5,858 nt of DNA. Origin: JBNJEM01 sp051745935. Lineage in GTDB: Bacteria > Planctomycetota > Planctomycetia > Pirellulales > Pirellulaceae. A model generated the notes under the pieces. The model had not been told where the DNA came from and did not search any database. It worked only from the letters and a program-made list of their open reading frames with translations. The DNA lies in contig JBNJEM010000516.1 in assembly GCA_051745935.1 (NCBI GenBank), positions 1 to 5,858 on the forward strand. Direction: 5' to 3'. Shown in pieces: positions 1 through 5,023 of this stretch. Position 1 is the first letter of the stretch. Every line of letters starts with the position of its first letter. The translations under genes were made by a program, and so were the position numbers.

Positions 1-15
1 CGTTTGAAGCGGGAA

Positions 16-774
16 TCACGTCTCATATCCGGCTGTAAAATGGTCCGGCAGACTCCAGAACAGATCGCCGGAGCTGATCTCTTCCTGGGCCAGGTGGTGA
101 TCCACCGACTGCGGCAACCACAACTGCCGCGTCTTCAGGTCGCTGGCCGACAGATTGCCCGTGCCGGATTTCTCCAGCTCCAGGGCGATCTGATCGTCCG
201 CTCGCACAAACACGCTCTGGGTGTCTACCGTGCCGTCGGCGTTGCTGTCGAGCGTTCGCTTGTAAAGCTTACCATTGGGATCGTACGCATATTCCACCAC
301 TTGGTCGAGCGTGCCGCTGTCATAGAGCTCCACCTTCACCAACCGGTTGTGATGATCCCACTCGTATTTCTCCACGTCCACATCGCCCGATGCGATGTAT
401 TTTCGAGTCCGGTTGCCTTCGTTGTGGTATTCGCAAGTATACGTCCCGTCCGAGGTCATCCGGTCATACCGCTGTCCAGTCCCGCGACGCGCGAGGCTTC
501 ATCATACTTCGTGGTGATGGTGGCCACCGCATTCCGCGCGGCGTCCGCATCCGTCACGTTTTTCCACTGTTCATTTACCGCTTTCCCAGCGCTCAACCGT
601 TATACCATACCGCGTTTGACTGCGCTCTGGGGTGAGTGGGCCGTCACCGTCCGCATCGGGCGCGATCACCTCGATCTGCCGGCCCAAATGGTCATACGTG
701 AACTCCGTGCGCTCGCCGATCCCATCGACCGTGGCCGCCAGCCGTCCGCCGTGACGATGCCCGCAAGCTCCCAC
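16..774 (-). pseudogene. Decayed RHS/YD-repeat protein gene fragment
   Basis: The minus strand encodes recognisable RHS/YD-repeat protein sequence in pieces. The first part (774 to about 585) reads GERTEFTYDHLGRQIEVIAP, a classic YD repeat, and then meets a TGA at 571-573. The homology continues in another frame from about 582 to 485 (NVTDADAARNAVATITTKYD), then returns to the first frame (RYDRMTSDGTYTCEYHNEGN, and later VVEYAYDPNGKLYKRTLDSN). Two compensating frame changes, near 571-585 and 478-485, are therefore needed to restore one protein. The C-terminus stops at LPDHF followed by TAGYET and a stop at 16-18, whereas RHS cores normally continue LPDHLGSVRDV. Homology thus breaks near position 39. 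No convincing start or upstream part remains beyond 774. Intact family members are large secreted or surface proteins whose beta-shell encloses a variable C-terminal toxin or domain. This copy should be non-functional. Confidence in the family is high and confidence in the exact breakpoints moderate. Confidence 0.85.
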
Positions 775-889
775 ACGGGGGGGCGCGGACTCTGGCCTTA
801 CGGTTAAACGGAGCCATATCCTCGGCGTTTTGCGACAACGAACCGAGCGTTCTGGTTTAGACGACTAAAGTGTTACCACCTGTTTTAGG
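775..889. other. Non-coding spacer beside the RHS remnant
   Basis: I see no gene here. The stretch contains a run of seven G (777-783) at the edge of recognisable RHS homology and a small hairpin, TTTAG (856-860) with CTAAA (865-869) around a four-base loop. The bases after the hairpin, up to about 890, look like they could be the edge of a lost mobile element, but no transposase or paired terminal repeat is visible. Confidence 0.4.
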
Positions 890-1033
890 GGCCATCCGGG
901 GCCTTAGGGGGCTGACGCGAACCGGATGCAATGCGCGGTGTCAGACTGGGTGATCTCGGGCTTTTGGCCGAGACCAGGTGTTCTGAGCCCGCCTTACATG
1001 GCCCCCGATTACCCCTCCGGATGGCCGTTTTTT
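890..1033 (+). other. Structured intergenic element ending in a T6 run
   Basis: This non-coding stretch folds on paper into a long rod. An outer perfect 10-bp stem pairs GGCCATCCGG (890-899) with CCGGATGGCC (1017-1026). GGGGGC (907-912) pairs with GCCCCC (1001-1006). An apical hairpin pairs TCAGACTGG (941-949) and TCTCGG (954-959) with CCGAGACCAG (968-977) and TCTGA (982-986), with four-base bulges on each side. CTGAC (912-916) can alternatively pair with GTCAG (940-944), which would compete with both the apical stem and the GGGGGC stem. The right end is followed by T6 (1028-1033), so in the plus orientation the end looks like an intrinsic terminator or the 3' end of an RNA of about 140 bases. 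The rod with an internal bubble loosely recalls 6S RNA, but no sequence motif proves that. It could also be a remnant of a palindromic repeat. No promoter was recognised before it. Confidence 0.45.
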
Positions 1034-1082
1034 GAGGGTCTGCGAATAGCATGAACAGGGGAAAGCTCTGGGCGAGCCCCCT

Positions 1083-1111
1083 TTGACGAAATGCTTTCCA
1101 GCGTTTACAAC
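1083..1111 (+). promoter_or_regulatory. Sigma70-type promoter of the SRP RNA (and probably dnaX)
   Basis: The -35 box TTGACG (1083-1088) matches five of six consensus bases. It is followed after exactly 17 bases by TACAAC (1106-1111), which matches four of six bases of the -10 consensus including the key TA and the A at position 5. Transcription would start near 1118, about twelve bases before the first paired base of the SRP RNA stem. This placement supports both the promoter and the RNA call. As no clear terminator lies between the RNA and dnaX, read-through into dnaX is likely. Confidence 0.65.
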
Positions 1112-1117
1112 ATGGAC

Positions 1118-1252
1118 ACAGGCGCAGAGACCGCTCTGCTGCCTTCCAGTGGCCCTCGCGAGGGGGAGCCGCGAACCGGGTCAGGCCGTAACAGGAGCAG
1201 CCCTAAGCGGGGTACTCTTGTGCGAGGGCCACTGGAGGGCAGCGGCGGTGGC
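1118..1252 (+). ncRNA. ffs: Small bacterial signal recognition particle RNA (4.5S type)
   Basis: This is the RNA scaffold of SRP, which binds Ffh and targets nascent membrane proteins to the translocon. The diagnostic domain IV is present: GGTCAGG (1179-1185) on the 5' side and AGCAGCC (1196-1202) on the 3' side, as in the Ffh-binding symmetric loop, followed by CTAAGC. The arms form a near-perfect 21-bp helix, 1139-1159 with 1222-1242, with a single G-T wobble. It extends by three further pairs (1136-1138 with 1243-1245), or alternatively by 1130-1134 with 1245-1249. There is no Alu domain, so it belongs to the short class. The apical segment reads CC-GTAACA-GG rather than the common GGAA or GNRA tetraloop context. 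The position directly before dnaX matches the scr-dnaX-yaaK-recR order of B. subtilis. The 5' end is inferred from the promoter; the 3' end is approximate. Confidence 0.9.
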
Positions 1253-1304
1253 CTATCTCTTCCATCCCACCAAGGCGTTGTATCCGTTGCCGGGGGCCGC
1301 AACC

Positions 1305-3110
1305 ATGTCCAACAATGAGGGCGCTTCCGACGTGTCTGAATTCGCATCAGATGGCGCAGCCGTTTCTGAATCCTCTGGGTCTTACGTGGTCGTGGCACGC
1401 CGCTATCGTCCACGCGCGTTTTCCGAGGTGATCGGCCAACAGCCGATTGCGCGAGCCTTAACGAACGCCATTGAGACTCAGCGGGTGGGGCACGCCTACT
1501 TGTTCACGGGCGCTCGCGGAGTGGGCAAAACGTCCATGGCCCGAATCCTGGCGAAGGCGCTCAACGCCCCCGCTGGCCCGACGGTCGCGCCCGGCGATGA
1601 CAGCGACATTTGCCAGGCCATCGACGCCGGCGAAGACGTGGACGTGTTGGAGATTGACGGGGCCAGCAATCGGGGCATTGACGAGATCCGCCAATTGCGG
1701 TCCAACGCCAACGTCCGACCGAGTCGCGCACGGTACAAGATTTATATTATTGATGAAGTCCACATGTTGACCCCGGCCGCCTTCAACGCCTTACTGAAAA
1801 CGCTTGAAGAGCCCCCCGGCCACGTGAAATTCATCTTGTGCACCACCGACCCTCAGAAAATCCCCATTACGGTGCTGTCCCGCTGCCAGCGATATGACTT
1901 CGCGCCGGTTGATGTGCCCTCGATTGTGCAGCGATTGGAGCAGATTGTTGCCAGCGAACAGCGGCAGGCGGATCCGGAGGCCCTCCGATTGCTGGCCCGT
2001 CGCGCTGAGGGCTCCATGCGGGACAGCCAGTCGCTGCTGGAGCAATTATTGGCCTACTGCAGTGGCGCGATCAGCGTTGACGACGTCCATCAGATGTTGG
2101 GGACGGCCGGCTCCAAACAACTGACGTCCTTCGTGAATCTGCTGGCCAATCGGGATGCGGCCAGCGCTTTGGCGGCGCTGGACGAAGCCGTGGCCGCGGG
2201 GGTGGATTGCGGCCAGTTCGCCGAACAATTGCTGGGGCATGTTCGAGACATGATGGCCTGCCAAGTGGGGTGCGGTCCCGAGCTCATGCGCCATTCGGAC
2301 GCCACCGAGCACGACACGCTGCTGGCCACGGGAAATCAGTTCGGCCTGAAGACGGCTTTGGCGGCTTTCGAAATCTTGGACCACATGGTTTCACGCATGC
2401 GGCAGAGTGTCCAACCGCGAGTTCTGTTGGAGATTGCCATTGTCCGGATTTGCCATCTTGAGGACCTGGAGCAACTGTCGTCACTGATTGCCCAGCTTGA
2501 AAACGGTTCGGTCTCTTCGTCGCAGGGCAGTAGCCGGGGGGCCACCGACGCGGGCTCTGGGAGCTCTCGGACGCCGGCCACATCCCAGTCGGAATCCCGG
2601 TCGGCACCGGCGGCGTCGCGGCCGGGAGCCGCGGAAAAAAAAAAGCCTGAAGCGGTGAGTCAGCCACGAGACGAGCCGGCTTCTCCGGTCGCTGCCCGGC
2701 AACTGACCGCTGAAACGGCGGACGGTATCTGGCGACAAGTCCTTGAACAACTTGGGGATATGACAGCGGATTTTGCGTCCTATTACGATCATGTGGCCAC
2801 AACCACGCCGGACTCACTGGTCGTCCACTTTCGCGAACGGTATACTCTTCAAAAAGAGTCGTGCGAACAAGCGGAACGCAAAGCTCAGCTGGAACGGACC
2901 CTGGCCCAGATCGTCGGCCGGCGGGTGAGGATTGACATGGCGGTTGTCCCGGATCCCGAATCAGAGCAGACGCGGGCGCCGACCCCGTCGATCCTTCAGG
3001 TCACCCGGGAGAAAGAAAACGATCCGTTTGTTCGCCAGGCGGTCGAGTTGTTCGACGCGGAAGTGGTCAAGGTCCACGTCCCCCGGAATTCCCGGTCGAG
3101 GGGACCATGA
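1305..3110 (+). CDS. dnaX: DNA polymerase III subunit gamma/tau
   Basis: DnaX is the AAA+ motor of the clamp loader; its full-length form also links the loader to the polymerase and helicase. The 601-residue product shows the conserved start SYVVVARRYRP (26-36), Walker A GARGVGKT (69-76), Walker B IYIIDEVHML (146-155), sensor 1 TTDPQK (180-185), the arginine finger in LSRC (R193) and sensor 2 GSMRD (236-240). Domain III ends with RVLLEIAIVRICHL (372-385). A Ser/Ala/Pro/Gly-rich linker (about 401-470) leads to a C-terminal domain (ADGIWRQVLEQL onward). I chose ATG 1305 over an upstream in-frame ATG at 1083, because that start would place 74 codons over the SRP promoter and RNA. A GGGGG (1292-1296) sits 8 bases before the chosen start. 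The zinc module is degenerate: A88, G97 and S100 replace three expected cysteines and only C103 remains. Codons 444-447 lie on an A10 run that looks like a programmed frameshift site. The stop overlaps a possible ebfC ATG (ATGA). Confidence 0.96.
   Translation: MSNNEGASDVSEFASDGAAVSESSGSYVVVARRYRPRAFSEVIGQQPIARALTNAIETQRVGHAYLFTGARGVGKTSMARILAKALNAPAGPTVAPGDDSDICQAIDAGEDVDVLEIDGASNRGIDEIRQLRSNANVRPSRARYKIYIIDEVHMLTPAAFNALLKTLEEPPGHVKFILCTTDPQKIPITVLSRCQRYDFAPVDVPSIVQRLEQIVASEQRQADPEALRLLARRAEGSMRDSQSLLEQLLAYCSGAISVDDVHQMLGTAGSKQLTSFVNLLANRDAASALAALDEAVAAGVDCGQFAEQLLGHVRDMMACQVGCGPELMRHSDATEHDTLLATGNQFGLKTALAAFEILDHMVSRMRQSVQPRVLLEIAIVRICHLEDLEQLSSLIAQLENGSVSSSQGSSRGATDAGSGSSRTPATSQSESRSAPAASRPGAAEKKKPEAVSQPRDEPASPVAARQLTAETADGIWRQVLEQLGDMTADFASYYDHVATTTPDSLVVHFRERYTLQKESCEQAERKAQLERTLAQIVGRRVRIDMAVVPDPESEQTRAPTPSILQVTREKENDPFVRQAVELFDAEVVKVHVPRNSRSRGP
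2624..2710 (+). promoter_or_regulatory. Probable programmed -1 frameshift or slippage site making a short gamma form
   Basis: Ten A (2635-2644) followed by G contain the in-frame heptamer A AAA AAG (2639-2645), identical to the E. coli dnaX slippery site. GGGAG (2624-2628) lies exactly 10 bases upstream, the position of the stimulatory Shine-Dalgarno-like element in E. coli. Downstream, GCGGT (2652-2656), AGT (2658-2660) and GCC (2663-2665) can pair with ACCGC (2706-2710), ACT (2702-2704) and GGC (2698-2700). A -1 shift reads one alanine codon (2645-2647) and then TGA (2648-2650), giving 448 residues that end in EKKKA. The other frame, which would follow loss of one A in the mRNA, stops at 2656-2658. 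The long A run also fits transcriptional slippage as known for Thermus thermophilus dnaX. The fold is hand-made; the slippery site and stops are read directly. Confidence 0.75.
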
Positions 3111-3148
3111 AACCAAGGGAGCATCCCGGGAAGAGGATAAGCCAGTTT

Positions 3149-3505
3149 ATGTTGAAAGGCATTGGTAATATCGCGTCCCTCATGAAAACCGCTCAGGAAA
3201 TGGGCGGTAAGATGCAGCAGGTGAACGATCAGCTGAAAGCCGCTCGGGTGACCGGCATGGCCGGCGGAGGCATGGTGGAGATTGAAGCGAACGGGCTGGG
3301 CGAGGTCCTGCGAACGAAAATCGACCCAACCTTGTTGGAGTCCAGGGATGCTGAAATGCTGGAGGATCTCCTGCCCGCCGCCATTAACCAGGCGCAGAGC
3401 AAAGCCAAGCAACTGCATCAGGAATCCATGCAGTCACTGACCGAGGGCCTGAATGTGCCCGGACTCCAGGAAGCGATCCAGCAGCTTTCCAACAACCAGC
3501 AATAG
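3149..3505 (+). CDS. ebfC: YbaB/EbfC-family nucleoid-associated DNA-binding protein
   Basis: The 118-residue protein has the YbaB/EbfC signature throughout: MLKGIGNIASLMKTAQEMGG at the N-terminus, KMQQVNDQLKAARVTG, the glycine-rich GMAGGGMVEIEANGLGEV strand segment, and a helical C-terminus with EDLLPAAINQAQSKAKQL. Family members are small dimers with tweezer-like alpha arms that bind DNA and influence nucleoid structure and gene expression. Placement directly after dnaX and upstream of recR is the standard neighbourhood. I start at ATG 3149 because homologues begin with M-(F/L)-K-G. AGAGGA (3132-3137) lies 11 bases upstream. An in-frame ATG at 3107 overlaps the dnaX stop as ATGA, is preceded by GAGGGG at short spacing, and would add 14 residues (MKPREHPGKRISQF). 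That start cannot be excluded and would imply translational coupling. Confidence 0.93.
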   Translation: MLKGIGNIASLMKTAQEMGGKMQQVNDQLKAARVTGMAGGGMVEIEANGLGEVLRTKIDPTLLESRDAEMLEDLLPAAINQAQSKAKQLHQESMQSLTEGLNVPGLQEAIQQLSNNQQ

Positions 3506-3515
3506 TCTGGAAAGC
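3484..3515 (+). other. Stem-loop across the ebfC stop codon
   Basis: GCTTTCCA (3484-3491) pairs perfectly with TGGAAAGC (3508-3515) around a 16-base loop that includes the ebfC stop codon. No T run follows, so it is not a canonical intrinsic terminator. It may protect the 3' end or aid termination, or it may be chance. Confidence 0.3.
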
Positions 3516-3922
3516 GGCGACGGAGGTCGTCCTGGGCGGTGCGAGTCATGCTTCGCTTCCATGCCGCTTCCCCGGTTCGCGTGCCGCCCCGTCACGGCTG
3601 AGTTCCATGTCATACCGCGGCTGGGCAACCGTGACACAATCCGCGGCCCGCGTCACGGCTCCACAAACGCCCCTGCCAGCAGGTCAAAGCTCGAGAGGGC
3701 GCTGAGTAGGCCCAGGAGAAGCCCCGACCAATCGGTTCCAGCCGGTGGGCGACTCGTTTTCAGCCGTGCCGCGAGCGGAACAAAACGGGATATATTTCAG
3801 GCGGTTGGGTTTTTCCGGGTGGAACGTTGCCCGACGCAAGCCGTCCTCCCGTTGGTCGGACTCGCGGCGGAGAAAGCCATCCGCGACCGGTATAGTTTAC
3901 TCTATTGTTGCATAAAGACGGC
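3516..3922. other. Long spacer without a recognised gene
   Basis: No convincing gene is visible. One open frame crosses the whole stretch (in frame from 3453 to 3926), but its translation is rich in Arg, Ser and Pro without conserved blocks and it begins inside ebfC. The spacer holds a direct repeat of ten bases, CGTCACGGCT, at 3590-3599 and 3651-3660. The second copy also forms an inverted pair (GTCACGG 3652-3658 with CCGTGAC 3629-3635), and CCGCGG occurs at 3615 and 3641. A TATAGT at 3891-3896 resembles a -10 box but lacks a partner -35. Confidence 0.45.
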
Positions 3923-4067
3923 GTAGGACGGGTCTCCAGGCCCGTCTGTTACAGCGCATAAATGTCTTTTTGCGGTTGTTTGAAGATCTCACATTTCGTG
4001 AGATCTGCGGACACCAGATCAAGTACGATTTCGTACTTGAAAAGACGGGCCTGGAGACCCGTCCTAC
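3923..4067. repeat. 145-bp palindromic MITE-like element with 25-bp perfect terminal inverted repeats
   Basis: Positions 3923-3947 and 4043-4067 are perfect reverse complements over 25 bases; the left arm begins GTAGGACGGGTCTCC. Each arm is itself a small hairpin, GACGGG with CCCGTC around eight bases. Between the arms stand two further perfect hairpins: AGATCTCAC (3984-3992) with GTGAGATCT (3998-4006), and TCAAGTACG (4019-4027) with CGTACTTGA (4032-4040). Their loops share the sequence ATTTCGT across loop and 3' arm. The element can fold as a cruciform or cloverleaf on either strand and has no coding capacity. Its size and terminal repeats fit a non-autonomous mobile or REP-like repeat. No target-site duplication is evident. 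It ends 22 bases before the recR start and interrupts the usual ebfC-recR junction. Confidence 0.8.
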
Positions 4068-4089
4068 ATATACTGGGCACAGGGGAATC

Positions 4090-4689
4090 ATGGCGCAACT
4101 CGCGGAGTCGGTGACCAATCTGATCGATCAGCTGGCGAAGCTGCCGGGTATTGGTAAGAAGTCGGCTGAGCGGCTGGCATACCATCTGCTTCGCGTGAAC
4201 CGATCGGAAGCGTTTGAGTTGGCGGATGCCATTCGCCACGTGCGAGAAAACGTACGGTATTGCAGTGTCTGCTTCAATTTGGCGGAAGGTGAGCTATGTT
4301 CCATCTGTCAGGACCCAAAGCGAGATCAAACCCGGTTGTGCGTGGTCGAACAGCCGCGAGACCTGATTTCGTTGGAAGCCGCGGGCACCTTCCAAGGGCT
4401 CTACCACGTGTTGCTGGGGCGGATCGCTCCGTTGGAGGGCGTGGGCCCGGATCGGTTGACACTGGACAAGTTGGTGGAACGGGTTCGGGGAGGAAACTTC
4501 CAGGAAATCATCATGGCGACCAACCCAACCGTGGAAGGGGACGGGACGGCGTTGCATATTTCGAATTTGCTGGCGGAATACCCGGTTCAAATCACGCGGT
4601 TGGCTCGGGGCATTACCACGGGCAGTATCCTCGAATATACCAATAAGGAGATCCTGGCTGACGCGTTCAAGGGACGCCAGAAATTCTAG
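4090..4689 (+). CDS. recR: Recombination mediator protein RecR
   Basis: RecR works with RecF and RecO to load RecA onto SSB-coated single-stranded DNA during gap repair. The 199-residue product has the family's usual length and order of parts. These are a helix-hairpin-helix (LIDQLAKLPGIGKKSAERLA, 11-30), a four-cysteine zinc finger (C58-x2-C61 and C70-x2-C73), and a Toprim domain running from VVEQPRDL (85-92) through NPTVEGDGTALHI (145-157). The C-terminal segment is LARGITTGSILEYTNKEIL. The frame is open upstream to an ATG at 3970, but that would place 40 codons over the palindromic element. Homologues begin close to ATG 4090, and AGGGG (4081-4085) stands 4 bases before it, a modest ribosome binding site. 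The 585-base gap from ebfC suggests its own promoter or long read-through; I could not identify a promoter. Confidence 0.97.
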   Translation: MAQLAESVTNLIDQLAKLPGIGKKSAERLAYHLLRVNRSEAFELADAIRHVRENVRYCSVCFNLAEGELCSICQDPKRDQTRLCVVEQPRDLISLEAAGTFQGLYHVLLGRIAPLEGVGPDRLTLDKLVERVRGGNFQEIIMATNPTVEGDGTALHISNLLAEYPVQITRLARGITTGSILEYTNKEILADAFKGRQKF

Positions 4690-5022
4690 CGTCTCGAAGC
4701 TGGCCTTTTGGCGGACGTTCCATATAGTAGAATTGTGGTAACGGGTTAGCCGCTCGGCAGTCAGGGAAGTCAGCCGTTTTAGGCTGACGCCCTTGGGCTG
4801 GTGGGGGGTCGGATTCAGTTCATGAGAGTGGTCCGAGCGTCATTGTTTCGGAAATGGCACGGAGGGACATCGTACGTGCGTGGTGCAAATGCTTCGGGCA
4901 TGGTACATTAAGCTTGCTCGAGGGTCGTCTCCCGCTGGCGCGGTTACGATAGAGAGCAGACTGGGGCCGCGGCGGGCGTGGCTGGGCTGCCGCCCGCTCA
5001 TGAATGGAAAGCTGAATTTGTA
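4690..5022. other. Spacer between recR and rpoN with small hairpins
   Basis: No confident gene lies here. Downstream of recR a hairpin pairs GTCAGCC (4769-4775) with GGCTGAC (4782-4788) around GTTTTA, and a second small palindrome, GCCGCTCGGC, lies at 4749-4758. These resemble short dispersed REP-type repeats but lack a terminal T run. GC-rich arms GCGGGCG (4972-4978) and CGCCCGC (4991-4997) form a hairpin that ends 25 bases before the rpoN start and could affect rpoN translation. Promoter boxes are weak: TTGGCG (4708-4713) and TAGAAT (4728-4733) are only 14 bases apart. Confidence 0.5.
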
Positions 5023-5023
5023 A
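4889..5023 (+). CDS. Possible 44-residue small ORF overlapping the rpoN start
   Basis: An ATG at 4889 opens a frame of 44 codons whose TAA (5021-5023) overlaps the rpoN ATG in the arrangement TAATG. The translation begins MLRAWYIKLARG and ends LMNGKLNL. It is basic and shows no recognisable domain, signal or membrane segment. A much shorter version would start at ATG 5000 (seven codons). The overlap would suit translational coupling, but one in-frame overlap can arise by chance and no ribosome binding site was recognised. Confidence 0.15.
   Translation: MLRAWYIKLARGSSPAGAVTIESRLGPRRAWLGCRPLMNGKLNL

Noticed and set aside
1..39. Resemblance of the left edge to one arm of a group II intron domain V hairpin
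   Set aside because: Only one arm is inside the window and neither the GAAA-type loop nor the second arm can be seen, so the likeness is too weak to annotate.
4..807. Long plus-strand open frame opposite the RHS remnant (267 codons)
   Set aside because: It is the antisense of clear YD-repeat coding sequence, has no recognisable motif and an unnatural composition. The minus strand explains the region.
3590..3660. Repeated CGTCACGGCT as a CRISPR or tandem array
   Set aside because: Only two short copies exist, with no regular spacer pattern and no neighbouring cas gene.
3453..3926. 157-codon plus-strand frame after ebfC
   Set aside because: It starts inside ebfC in another frame, has no conserved block and is dominated by Arg, Ser and Pro, as expected for a chance frame in GC-rich DNA.
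4069..4074. TATACT just before recR as a -10 box
   Set aside because: No -35 box stands at 16-18 bases upstream; the nearest, TTGAAA at 4037-4042, is 26 bases away. The resulting leader would be only about nine bases.
4855..4870. TGGCAC as the -24 element of a sigma-54 promoter ahead of rpoN (autoregulation)
   Set aside because: The required GC at the -12 position, ten bases downstream, is absent (CA is found), so the site does not fit a -24/-12 promoter.
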